64,000 nucleotides of DNA from Occallatibacter savannae (GTDB taxonomy: Bacteria > Acidobacteriota > Terriglobia > Terriglobales > Acidobacteriaceae): the NCBI RefSeq assembly GCF_003131205.1, contig NZ_QFFY01000001.1, forward strand, positions 1,240,001 to 1,304,000, in the 5' to 3' direction. This document shows, one piece after another, positions 26,641-34,178 of this stretch. Each line of letters begins with the position of its first letter. Position 1 is the first letter of the stretch. The notes beneath the pieces are model-generated. The model saw only the letters and a list, made by a program, of their open reading frames with translations. It did no database searches and was not told the origin of the DNA. Both the position numbers and the translations under genes were made by a program.

Positions 26641-27031
26641 CTCCGTACTGTTCCTCGCTGACATGCTCCATCCACTCCACATACTTCCCTTCCAGTTTCT
26701 CCTGAATCGCAATGTGGCTCATAGCCGTCGCTGGCCCCGCGCCATGCCAGTGTTTCTCGCCGGGAGCAAACCACACCACATCTCCCGGCCGAATCTCCTC
26801 GATCGGACCGCCCAGCCTCTGCGCACGTCCGCACCCTGACATCACAATCAACGTCTGCCCCAGTGGATGCGTGTGCCACGCCGTCCGCGCTCCCGGCTCA
26901 AACGTCACCAGCGCGCCCGCCACCATCGCCGGATCGGGCGCGGTGAACAGCGGATCGATCCGCACCGTTCCCGTGAACCACTCCGCCGGCCCGCTGCCCG
27001 ACGCCTGCGACCCCGCCCGCTTGATCTCCAT
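26615..27031 (-). CDS. Cupin-domain protein
   Basis: A small single-domain cupin of 138 residues. Metal-type motifs are present: [16 protein letters not shown] (first cupin box with two histidines) and [19 protein letters not shown] (second box). This matches the GXXHXH-type cupins found with carboxymuconolactone- or quinone-related genes. Start 27031 follows GGAGGATTGGG; the longer reading to 27061 is not needed. The C-terminal tail (EAVDEGTR) runs into an intergenic repeat. The substrate is unknown. It is 36 nt downstream of the membrane-protein gene. Confidence 0.82.
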   Translation of the reverse strand: MEIKRAGSQASGSGPAEWFTGTVRIDPLFTAPDPAMVAGALVTFEPGARTAWHTHPLGQTLIVMSGCGRAQRLGGPIEEIRPGDVVWFAPGEKHWHGAGPATAMSHIAIQEKLEGKYVEWMEHVSEEQYGEAVDEGTR

Positions 27032-27067
27032 CCCAATCCTCCAAACCGCCGCGCAGCGCACTGCGCT

Positions 27068-27598
27068 TCAAGCATCGTGATGCGTTTCCTTTTTTGTGAA
27101 CACGAGGTAGCAGACCGTATCCCATGCATTGTGAATCCCTGCAAACAGCAGACCCAAGACTGCTCCAGCTACTCCAAACAGCGAGCCTGGCGTATGGACG
27201 GAAATCATGCAGGCGGAGACAACAAGCGCTCCGTACGACAGAAGCGGGATCAATGCATGGAAGATCCAGTCCTCGAGTTGAGGCCTATAATCGCTCTGCT
27301 TGCTCATTCGACGCACCACGATGAGTTCGTAAAACAGTCCCGCTGATCCGGTGCCGACCAGTAACAGCGCAAGGGGCATCAACCCCGGCCAGGGCGCGCT
27401 GAGTAAACCGGAGATTGCCAATGCGATGACAAAGTGCACGATTGTCGGAGCGACGAATGCGTTACTCGTCTCTGTCTGTCGCTGCACGTTGGGCATGCCC
27501 GCGATCAGGGTGACTACGACGAACTGGATTCCGATCAGCGCGCCGGCCGATGAACCAACGATTACGTAGAAACTTTCCCAATCCTTCAATGCTGTCAT
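27068..27598 (-). CDS. Four-helix membrane protein of unknown function
   Basis: A 176-residue hypothetical membrane protein. Hydrophobic segments lie near 9-33 (FYVIVGSSAGALIGIQFVVV), 54-68 (VHFVIALAISGLL), 72-88 and 118-160 (ALIPLLSYGALVVSACMI, GVAGAVLGLLFAGIHNAWD). It ends in a polar tail. I do not recognise a named family. It may be co-transcribed with the cupin gene 36 nt downstream. Confidence 0.7.
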   Translation of the reverse strand: MTALKDWESFYVIVGSSAGALIGIQFVVVTLIAGMPNVQRQTETSNAFVAPTIVHFVIALAISGLLSAPWPGLMPLALLLVGTGSAGLFYELIVVRRMSKQSDYRPQLEDWIFHALIPLLSYGALVVSACMISVHTPGSLFGVAGAVLGLLFAGIHNAWDTVCYLVFTKKETHHDA

Positions 27599-27674
27599 AG
27601 AAGAACCCAGCCCCGGATAGCACTCTACCGGGTTGGATCAGCATATCGCGGCAACCGGGCCGTGACCGTTCGAC

Positions 27675-27720
27675 CGCGAAAAGCAAGACCGATACACCCT
27701 GCCGGAGCCGGTTGTATCGG
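27675..27720 (-). terminator. Terminator after the alcohol dehydrogenase gene
   Basis: On the minus strand CCGATACA (27720-27713) pairs with TGTATCGG (27696-27689) and the loop holds an inner CCGG..CCGG pair. It is followed by TCTTGCTTTTC. It starts 9 nt beyond the stop codon. Confidence 0.7.
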
Positions 27721-27728
27721 CCCTTCGA

Positions 27729-28787
27729 TTACTCCGCCTTCAACGACGCCATGTCGATCGAGAACCGATACTTCACATCCGACTTCACCACGCGGTCGTA
27801 CGCCTCGTTCACCTTTTGAATCGGGATCACCTCGACATCGCTCGTGATGTTGTGCTCCCCGCAAAAATCCAGCATCTCCTGCGTTTCGGCAATCCCGCCG
27901 ATCAGCGATCCCGAGAAACTCCGCCGCCGGAAAAGCAGTCCGAACACCGCAACTGGCAGCGGCTTCTCCGGCGCGCCCACCATGGTGAGATTCCCGTCCC
28001 GCGCAAGAAGATTGATGTACGCATTCAGGTCGTGCTCTGCCGCCACCGCATCCAGAATGAAATCGAAGCTGCCCGCGTGCTTGTTCATCTCGTTGGCGTC
28101 CTTCGACATTACAACCTCATCGGCACCCAGCTTCAGCGCATCGTCCTTCTTGTTCGGCGAAGTCGTGAACACCACTGTGTGCGCGCCCAGCGCATGCGCA
28201 AACTTCACACCCATGTGTCCCAGGCCGCCCAGCCCGACCACCCCAACCTTCTTGCCCTTTCCTACACGCCAGTGCTTCATCGGCGAGTAGGTCGTAATCC
28301 CCGCACACAGCAGCGGCGCCGCTCCTGCAAGATTCAAATTCTCCGGCACGCGCAACACAAAATGCTCATCTACCACGATGCTGTCTGAATACCCGCCATA
28401 CGTCACCTTCCCCGTATCCTTATCTGGAAAGTTATACGTCAGCACAAAGTTGGGACAGAATTGCTCCAGCCCCGCCTTGCACTCGGGACACGTCCTGTCA
28501 GAATCCACCATGCATCCCACGGCCGCCAGATCGCCCGGCTTGAACTTCTTCACCGCCGACCCAACCTTCGTCACGCGTCCCACAATTTCGTGTCCCGGCA
28601 CGCAGGGGTACACCGTCGGCATTACGCCGCTCCATTCATTCCGCGCCTGGTGCACATCCGAGTGGCAGATCCCGCAAAACAGAATCTCAATCTGCACGTC
28701 CGTCTCTTTCGGATCGCGCCGTTCAATCGTGGTTGCCGCCAGCGGCGACGTAGCTCCGGGCGCCGCGTATGCTTTCGCTTTGTACAT
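27729..28787 (-). CDS. Zinc-dependent NAD(P) alcohol dehydrogenase (YahK/CAD-like)
   Basis: A medium-chain aldehyde reductase/alcohol dehydrogenase of 352 residues. Catalytic zinc ligands lie in FCGICHSDVHQ and GHEIVGRV. The structural zinc cluster is around SDRTCPECKAGLEQFC, and the NADP-type Rossmann motif is GLGGLGHMGVKFAHALGA. This arrangement matches YahK/cinnamyl-alcohol-dehydrogenase enzymes that reduce broad aldehydes with NADPH. Start 28787 follows GGAGAGAGG. An upstream extension to 28931 is encoded by an intergenic repeat and is rejected. A symmetrical candidate operator lies at 28838-28867. Confidence 0.93.
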   Translation of the reverse strand: MYKAKAYAAPGATSPLAATTIERRDPKETDVQIEILFCGICHSDVHQARNEWSGVMPTVYPCVPGHEIVGRVTKVGSAVKKFKPGDLAAVGCMVDSDRTCPECKAGLEQFCPNFVLTYNFPDKDTGKVTYGGYSDSIVVDEHFVLRVPENLNLAGAAPLLCAGITTYSPMKHWRVGKGKKVGVVGLGGLGHMGVKFAHALGAHTVVFTTSPNKKDDALKLGADEVVMSKDANEMNKHAGSFDFILDAVAAEHDLNAYINLLARDGNLTMVGAPEKPLPVAVFGLLFRRRSFSGSLIGGIAETQEMLDFCGEHNITSDVEVIPIQKVNEAYDRVVKSDVKYRFSIDMASLKAE

Positions 28788-28837
28788 ATGACCTCTCTCC
28801 TTGCAGCAGCAAGTTTCTAACGAACATACCCGATCCG

Positions 28838-28867
28838 GTTTGCGCATGCGTAAACAATCGCGCAAAC
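28838..28867. promoter_or_regulatory. Inverted repeat upstream of the alcohol dehydrogenase
   Basis: GTTTGCGC (28838-28845) and GCGCAAAC (28860-28867) are perfect inverted copies with a 14-nt spacer that itself contains the palindrome CGCATGCG overlap. It lies 51-80 nt upstream of the gene start, a good place for an operator. Confidence 0.5.
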
Positions 28868-28869
28868 GA

Positions 28870-28935
28870 TTGGGTGCCCCAAGCCAGCCCTGAGTTTTGC
28901 CGAAGGCTCCCTCGCATTTGGGGACTGGCAACTAG
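28870..28935. repeat. 'GGGTGCCCC' family repeat, degenerate copy
   Basis: TGGGTGCCCCAAGCCAG...GAGTTTTGCC...TTTGGGGACTGGC resembles the hairpin family at 25814 and 54302 but with a longer imperfect stem. It lies between the alcohol dehydrogenase promoter and the Crp/Fnr gene. The stretch 28936-29208 shows no gene. Confidence 0.45.
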
Positions 28936-29208
28936 ACTCCGCGCCAAACCCAGTAACAATCAGACCCAGCCTAGCCAACCCGCTTGGTACGAGACCTTCA
29001 TGAGCCTTGCCTCCGGAAAGCTCACCGAGTCGGCGCTTTTTGAATGGCTTCAGAAGAACGCCCGGCCGCGCATATCTGAATAAGTCATTCACTCGTGTTT
29101 TGGTATTCAGGCATGGACCGTCGGGGCAAAGTGCGATCGGTCATCCTTTAGCCAAACAAAAAGGCCGCAGCCATCGCCGCAGCCCTTCGCACATCCCCCT
29201 GGAAAACT

Positions 29209-29922
29209 TTAAGCCGTCAATCTCTCCAACTGGTCCGGCTTCGCAATCGTCAAACTCGCGCCCTTGATCACGATCCACTGATCGCGCCGGAACTGATTCA
29301 GCAGCCGCGTAACCGTCTCGCGCGAAGTACCCGCCATGTTCGCAATCTCTTCATGCGTCAGCGCCATCGTAAAGCGAATTTCCGGCTTGCCATTCGACGC
29401 CGCGCGTCCCCAGTCCAGCAGCAGCCGCGCCAGCCGACCCGCCGCCGACCCTGACAGCGCCAGTCGCTTCGCATCATGGAAGACCGTTAAATATTCCCCG
29501 GAAAGCGACTGAGCCGCATGCATGCTCGCGATCCCGTGCCGCCCCAGGAAATCAATGAACTCCTGTTTGCGAATCGTTTTCACCTGGCAAGGCTCAATCG
29601 CCTCCGCCGTCACCTCATGCGGCACATTCGCGAGCACCGCGCTCAAACCCATCACGTCGCCAGGGCCGGCGATCTTCAGGATCATCGTCTTCCCATCTCG
29701 TGACGTCGACGAGATCTTCACCTGCCCAAAGCAAATCACAAACACGTTGCGTGCTGCGTCGCCTTCTGTGAAAAGTTTTGCGCCACGTGCATGGCTCATC
29801 ATGATTCCGATATTGTCGAAATCCTGCAGGGCTTCCGGTGTGAGATTGCAAAACATCCGCAGATGGCGGTGTTCACAGTTGAGACAATCTTCCGGAGGGT
29901 GATGTGAGTGCAAGCCAGCCAT
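29209..29922 (-). CDS. Crp/Fnr-family regulator with FNR-like cysteines
   Basis: A transcription regulator of 237 residues: an N-terminal cyclic-nucleotide-binding fold, a dimer helix and a C-terminal winged helix-turn-helix. The N-terminus has Cys13, Cys16 and Cys25 (EDCLNCEHRHLRMFC), and a fourth cysteine, Cys112 (AIEPCQVKT), falls where E. coli FNR has Cys122. A [4Fe-4S] oxygen or NO sensor is therefore plausible. The recognition helix reads TSRETVTRLLNQF, with the R-E...R pattern of E. coli CRP, which contacts TGTGA half sites. Two such palindromes lie upstream of the flanking uspA genes. Start 29922 is chosen over 29961 for its better N-terminus; a TTTGTACAAA palindrome (29936-29945) sits just upstream. 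Confidence 0.9.
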   Translation of the reverse strand: MAGLHSHHPPEDCLNCEHRHLRMFCNLTPEALQDFDNIGIMMSHARGAKLFTEGDAARNVFVICFGQVKISSTSRDGKTMILKIAGPGDVMGLSAVLANVPHEVTAEAIEPCQVKTIRKQEFIDFLGRHGIASMHAAQSLSGEYLTVFHDAKRLALSGSAAGRLARLLLDWGRAASNGKPEIRFTMALTHEEIANMAGTSRETVTRLLNQFRRDQWIVIKGASLTIAKPDQLERLTA

Positions 29923-29935
29923 ACTTGTCCCGAGG

Positions 29936-29945
29936 TTTGTACAAA
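29936..29945. promoter_or_regulatory. TTTGTACAAA palindrome before the Crp/Fnr gene
   Basis: A perfect 10-bp palindrome 14-23 nt before the start codon. It could be an autoregulatory or leader element; position is the only support. Confidence 0.3.
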
Positions 29946-30053
29946 GTATAGCGCAACTCAAAGTTCTAAAACGTTGAATACAAGCCTGAAAAGCCTTTCT
30001 TCACAGGAAACAGATGTGATCTGCGACACTGCACAATTGGCACATTCGCGATC

Positions 30054-30563
30054 TCAAGCGACCGCATTGCCCGGGTTTCTCCGCCTGATTCCAGCAAGCC
30101 TCGTCGCGCAGCACAGAGCGTATGCCCTTGATACTTCGCGCGCTAACTCCTCGAGAAGCTGCATCCGAAGAGGCGCATATTGATGAAAAGCTCGGCGCAG
30201 CGATTCCTTCGGCAACCGCATAATCGTCCCATTCGTCTGTGCGACAAGCGTATATGTGTGACGCACATCACCTAACATTGCGGCGAGTTCAACGATCTCG
30301 CCGGCTCGCACCGTTCCAAGCGTTAATCGCGAGTCGAGACGCGCTGCCTTCCGCTGCAACTGTCCCGCAACCACAACATACAAACCCTGGCAAAGGTCGT
30401 TCTGATGGAAGATCACATCGCCGACGACAAACTGAATACACTCCGCCGCAGCATTCAACAGGTTCCCGATCGCCGGCGGGCATGCCAACAGTTCGGCGAT
30501 GGGCCGCGCAGCCGCGCTGTCGCACCTATCTGAGAAACCTTCCGTCCGCCACTCCGCTTGCAT
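30054..30563 (-). CDS. Lone cyclic-nucleotide-binding-domain protein
   Basis: A 169-residue protein with one Crp-type effector-binding fold (about 25-130; FVVGDVIFHQNDLCQGLYVV and GTVRAGEIVELAAMLGDVRH) and a C-terminal helical tail (LRMQLLEELAREVSRAY). There is no helix-turn-helix, so it is not a DNA-binding regulator by itself. It could be a signal-binding partner or antagonist of the adjacent Crp/Fnr protein, whose gene starts 131 nt downstream on the same strand. Start 30563 follows AGGAG; an upstream ATG at 30632 is possible. Confidence 0.75.
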   Translation of the reverse strand: MQAEWRTEGFSDRCDSAAARPIAELLACPPAIGNLLNAAAECIQFVVGDVIFHQNDLCQGLYVVVAGQLQRKAARLDSRLTLGTVRAGEIVELAAMLGDVRHTYTLVAQTNGTIMRLPKESLRRAFHQYAPLRMQLLEELAREVSRAYALCCATRLAGIRRRNPGNAVA

Positions 30564-30759
30564 AATCCTGGCTCCTCTCGCCTCATTGCGATGCACGTTC
30601 CAGTTGCGTCCGTAGTCGGCTGCAGTATTCACGTCCCACCCTCAATCTCTGTCGCGATCATCTACTCCGACTTGCTTCCCTCTTGTTCAATGCGGCCTCT
30701 CGTTGAATGTTCGGAGTCTCCGTGAACTCTCGCACGCTGCAGAGCCCGGCCTCATGTCG

Positions 30760-31659
30760 TCAAAGCGCAGGAACGTGCGCCGCCGTGTCGCGTTCGTGCC
30801 CCGCTGCAGTCAGTTCCGGTGGCACGCAAAGAACGGGCACGCGCGATCGCGCCAGAATGGTGAACGCCGTTCCATGCGGCCCCGCAGTATCGCTCGTCCG
30901 CTTCACGCCGATCACCAGCACGCTCGGATGGTGCTGCGCGATCGCCTCCACTAGTGCATCGCTGGGCTTGCCGTCCTTTACCAGATATCGCACCGGGAAA
31001 TGGCTTCCGCTTCCGATACCGTACTGCTCCAGCGTTGTCGCCGTTGGATTCAAAAACGCCACAGCTTCTTCAGGCCGGCGCGCGTGCACCACCAGCAGAG
31101 TTCTGTGAAAAGTCTCCGCCAGCGAAGCTGCGGTTGCAACCGCCTCGGTCGCCGCCTCGTTGCGTTCCATCGCCAGCATCACCGGTCCGCCGGGCACCGG
31201 CCTGTATGCGCCGGCGTTATAGTCCGCCGCTACAGCCAGCACCGCGCACTGAGCTCGCCGCACCACCTGCTCTGCGATCGAACCAACCAATACGGGACCT
31301 GCACCCTCTTTCCCCTCGGTCCCGATTACGATCAGGCCAGCCTGATATTGCGCGGCCACGTCCCCCAGCATCTGCGCCACTTCACCCTGCCTGATCTCAG
31401 AGTGACTGTGAATTCCCTCCCTGATCAGCTCTGCTGCCATCGCGTCCAGAGCAGCACGCGTCTGCTCCGTCAGCCCGCTCAGAATCTTGCCCGGCACTCC
31501 CGACACCTGCGCATAATCAAGCGGATCCACTCCGTGGGCCAGCACCACCCGTGCGTTGTAAGCCGTCGCCAGTTTTCGTGCATACTCAAGCGCGCCATCC
31601 GAGCGTCCGTCCAGCCCGGTGGCCACCACAATCGTTCTTAATCCGGTAGCGAAACTCAT
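30760..31659 (-). CDS. Tandem universal stress protein (UspA x2)
   Basis: A 299-residue protein with two UspA domains. The first (about 8-140) opens TIVVATGLDGRSDGALEYAR and keeps the full ATP-type motif G-2X-G-9X-GS in VIGTEGKEGAGPVLVGS, so it is likely an ATP-binding Usp. The second (about 155-285) ends FTILARSRVPVLCVPP and lacks the motif. It differs from the other tandem Usp at 24828. Start 31659 follows GGGGAAG; a longer reading to 31785 is unsupported. A CRP-like site lies 153 nt upstream. Confidence 0.87.
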   Translation of the reverse strand: MSFATGLRTIVVATGLDGRSDGALEYARKLATAYNARVVLAHGVDPLDYAQVSGVPGKILSGLTEQTRAALDAMAAELIREGIHSHSEIRQGEVAQMLGDVAAQYQAGLIVIGTEGKEGAGPVLVGSIAEQVVRRAQCAVLAVAADYNAGAYRPVPGGPVMLAMERNEAATEAVATAASLAETFHRTLLVVHARRPEEAVAFLNPTATTLEQYGIGSGSHFPVRYLVKDGKPSDALVEAIAQHHPSVLVIGVKRTSDTAGPHGTAFTILARSRVPVLCVPPELTAAGHERDTAAHVPAL

Positions 31660-32069
31660 CACATCTTCCCCTGGCGCAAGTTCTTGAGCGGCACAGACGG
31701 GTTTGAGCATCGCGCGCGGCGCGTCAGCCCGCTCGCAAACTGTTGGCTCCCGATGGTTACTGAGTCTCTGCCTGCATCGCTGCATGGGCAGTGACCACTT
31801 TCACCCCGCCCTGTGACTGTGGTCACAAATACAACAAACTGGGAAACTTAGTCGCTCTTTGTTTTCCCGAAAAGAGCGCGACTGCTCCCAAGTTGCCCGC
31901 ACGACCGTTTCAATGAACACACCGTTCTCTCAGCATCCTGGATTCTCCCCGCCGAACTCATCTGAACCATCCTCGTCGCTCCCCTCCGGGCCACGACGCA
32001 CTCCCCGCGCGCATCCAAGCCCACGCGTCTCCTATCCGGGGGCGCGCCATCAAACTCACAGGAGCCGGC
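31660..32069. other. Divergent promoter region, uspA-2 / DUF2231 gene
   Basis: A 410-nt gap with a CRP-like palindrome at 31812-31827. No gene is credible here. It should carry the promoters of both divergent genes; -10 boxes could not be assigned safely. Confidence 0.5.
31812..31827 (+). promoter_or_regulatory. CRP-like site between uspA-2 and the DUF2231 gene
   Basis: TGTGACTGTGGTCACA, both half sites perfect (TGTGA-N6-TCACA), followed by AAAT exactly as at the 24742 site. It lies in a divergent promoter region and could control either or both genes. Confidence 0.7.
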
Positions 32070-32717
32070 ATGCCTGCCCATCAGACGACCAGCGTCGACC
32101 CCATAGCCAGAGCCGCCGAACAGCAAAGCTGGATCAAGCCCGAATTCGAGACAGCCGTCCAGGGCGCGATTCACTCCGCATTCGAATCCATGGGAGAAGT
32201 GGGCGACAACATCAAGTCCTTGCTTCATGGCGAGTGGATGCACGAGCCGCTTCACGCCGCCGTCACCGACGTGCCCATCGGCGCATGGACGGCGACCGTT
32301 GCCTTCGACTCCGCTGCCGCCCTCACCGGCCGCAGCGAGCTCGACTTTGCAGCCGACGCCACCCTCTACCTCGGCCTCGCCGGAGCCGCCCTTTCCGCCG
32401 TAGCCGGAATCGCGGACTGGTCCGAAATCCGCGAACCCGCGCCGCGCCGTATCGGCACCGTTCACGCCCTGCTCAACATCGGCGCAACCGTTCTCTTCGC
32501 CTCTTCCTGCTTCGCGCGACACCGCGACAAAAACCGCGCAGGTGGGCGCGCCCTCGCCGCAGCTGCATACACACTCGTCGCCCTCTCCGCTCACCTGGGC
32601 GGAAACCTCGTCTATGAACACGGCGTCGGCGTTCAGCAGAAAAATGAAGACGATGCATCATCCACATCGACACAAGAATCCGAACAGGGCCGCTGCCTCG
32701 ATCTCGACCTGGACTGA
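32070..32717 (+). CDS. DUF2231 membrane protein
   Basis: A 215-residue inner-membrane protein. The DUF2231 signature is clear (EWMHEPLHAAVTDVPIGAW, a His-Pro helix entry). Four hydrophobic segments follow, near 75-85, 92-115 (TLYLGLAGAALSAVAGIADW), 128-142 and 153-178. A ~35-residue acidic, serine-rich tail ends the protein. Related proteins are often annotated near stress and redox genes, but no function is established. AGGAG precedes the ATG. It is divergent from uspA-2 across a CRP-like site. Confidence 0.82.
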   Translation: MPAHQTTSVDPIARAAEQQSWIKPEFETAVQGAIHSAFESMGEVGDNIKSLLHGEWMHEPLHAAVTDVPIGAWTATVAFDSAAALTGRSELDFAADATLYLGLAGAALSAVAGIADWSEIREPAPRRIGTVHALLNIGATVLFASSCFARHRDKNRAGGRALAAAAYTLVALSAHLGGNLVYEHGVGVQQKNEDDASSTSTQESEQGRCLDLDLD

Positions 32718-32754
32718 GGACTTAGAGGGAAGGAAGGCGATGAGCAGGCGTTCT

Positions 32755-33060
32755 CTAAACGGACGCGATCTGATCGAGCCTCTTGCGAGCTTCCCCCAGC
32801 GAGACACCCCGAAGCAGGAACACCTTGCTTCGCGAAGTCTCCCCGCTCGCCAGCTCTACTGCTCTCTTCGGAATTCCAAACGTCTCGGCCAGAAACACGG
32901 TCAGCGCCTCATTGGCCCGGCCCTCTACCGGAGGAGCCTTCACCGCCACCTTCAACTGCGCCGCATCTCCCTCGCCGTAGACTCCGACGATCGCAGTCTT
33001 CTTCGCACCTGGCTGCGCCCGCACCGCAAGCGTCACTCCGCCCGGCGCCTCGCGCACCAT
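32755..33060 (-). CDS. DUF167 (YggU-like) protein
   Basis: A small 101-residue protein of the DUF167/YggU family. Key blocks are VTLAVRAQPGAKKTAIVG, LKVAVKAPPVEGRANEALTV and VELASGETSRSKVFLLRGV. Its function is unknown; it often lies near the yggS gene. Its ATG overlaps the yggS stop by one base (TGATG), so the two are translationally coupled. The membrane protein YggT that often joins them is absent here. Confidence 0.88.
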   Translation of the reverse strand: MVREAPGGVTLAVRAQPGAKKTAIVGVYGEGDAAQLKVAVKAPPVEGRANEALTVFLAETFGIPKRAVELASGETSRSKVFLLRGVSLGEARKRLDQIASV

Positions 33061-33791
33061 CACTGCGGCCCCGAGTAAGGTTGGCGCTTCCCAAACAGCG
33101 CCGTCCCCACACGAATTCGCGTCGCACCCTCCGCAATCGCCAGCGGAAAATCCCCGCTCATCCCCATCGACAGCACATCGAACTTCAGCCTCGGATACTG
33201 CGACGCCCACCGATCCTGCCACTCGCGCAAACTGCGGAAGCAAGCCCGGGTCACGGCCTCTTCCGCACCCCACGGCGCAATCGTCATCAGCCCCTGCATC
33301 TCCAGATTTCTGAGATCGGCCAGACTCTCCAGCAGCTCCGCCGCTTCACGCGACCCGGGCTCGAGCCCCTCCTTCGTCTCCTCGGGACTCAGCTTCACCT
33401 CGATCAGCATCGGCAGGCATTTGCCCAGCTTCCGTGCTGCCTCATCCAGTCGGCGCGCCAGGCGCAATGAATCCAGCGAATCGACAGCGTCGAAAACCTC
33501 CGCCGCCTTCGACGCCTTGTTCGACTGCAGATGCCCGATCAGATGAATTCGGATGGGATGATCTCCGCTCAATCGCAAATCCTCCAGCGCAGGAGCCTTC
33601 GATGCAAACTCCTGCACCCGGTTCTCTCCAAACAGCGTCAAGCCAAGCCTCGCAGCCCCCGCGATTGTTTCCGCCGGATACGTCTTCGACACCGCCATCA
33701 GCTCGACATCTTCGCGCCGCCGCCCCGCAGCCCGGCACGCGTCAGCGATCGCTTGCTCGACTCGTCCCAGGTTTGCTTTTAAGTCTTCCAC
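33060..33791 (-). CDS. YggS-type PLP homeostasis protein
   Basis: A cytosolic PLP-binding protein of 243 residues of the YggS/PROSC family, involved in vitamin B6 balance. The PLP lysine is in ELMAVSKTYPAETI. Other markers are GENRVQEF, HLIGHLQSNKA, LIEVKLSPEETKEGL, MQGLMTIAP and the C-terminal SMGMSGDFPLAIAEGATRIR, which ends in a VGTALFG block. It starts at 33791 (reverse-strand start codon in the TTTTAAGTCTTCCAC context). It is directly followed by the DUF167 gene. Confidence 0.93.
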   Translation of the reverse strand: MEDLKANLGRVEQAIADACRAAGRRREDVELMAVSKTYPAETIAGAARLGLTLFGENRVQEFASKAPALEDLRLSGDHPIRIHLIGHLQSNKASKAAEVFDAVDSLDSLRLARRLDEAARKLGKCLPMLIEVKLSPEETKEGLEPGSREAAELLESLADLRNLEMQGLMTIAPWGAEEAVTRACFRSLREWQDRWASQYPRLKFDVLSMGMSGDFPLAIAEGATRIRVGTALFGKRQPYSGPQ

Positions 33792-33833
33792 GGCGACCCG
33801 AATGTGTTCGGAAACAAGCAGTGCGAGATGAAT

Positions 33834-34178
33834 TCAGTCTTCATCAGGGACCACTGGAACAGAGAAGCAGCCCCATCCGTCATTGCGCCCACCATGGTGC
33901 GCAGCAAGTTCTGCCAGCTGGCTCTCAAAATGACTGATCGCTCCATGTTCTGGCACCATGTATCGAACGACTCGAGCATCCCAAGGGAATCCCTCTGCAG
34001 TGTCAGTACGATCGACGGTGACCTGGTGACCCATTTGCCGAATCTGGTCTGCAAATAAGCTTGCTGCAGCCTCTTGACTAAACACCACGACGAAGTCGAT
34101 ATCCCGCGGCTTACTCAGATCGTCGCCGTCTGAGACCATGCGCCGGAGCACATCGCCGTTCTCATCGTCTGGGAACAT
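33834..34178 (-). CDS. RraB-family (ribonuclease E regulator-like) protein
   Basis: A small 114-residue protein resembling RraB: NGDVLRRMVSDGDDLSKPRD, DFVVVFSQEAAASLFADQI and the C-terminal GGRNDGWGCF. In E. coli RraB inhibits RNase E, but in this phylum the role is untested. Its ATG overlaps the trxB stop (TGATG), so its translation is probably coupled to thioredoxin reductase. Longer upstream readings belong to trxB. The region after it (33792-33833) is short and empty. Confidence 0.8.
   Translation of the reverse strand: MFPDDENGDVLRRMVSDGDDLSKPRDIDFVVVFSQEAAASLFADQIRQMGHQVTVDRTDTAEGFPWDARVVRYMVPEHGAISHFESQLAELAAHHGGRNDGWGCFSVPVVPDED

Noticed and set aside
29163..29195. Possible terminator after the Crp/Fnr gene
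   Set aside because: A T-run exists on the minus strand, but the GC-rich words are direct repeats (GGCTGCGG twice) and do not form a good stem.
30017..30032. TGTGA with partial second half upstream of the Crp/Fnr gene
   Set aside because: The second half (ACACT) matches TCACA at only two of five positions.
30257..30272. TGTGA-N6-TCACC inside the lone cyclic-nucleotide-binding gene
   Set aside because: One half site is imperfect and it lies within coding sequence; not counted as a regulatory site.
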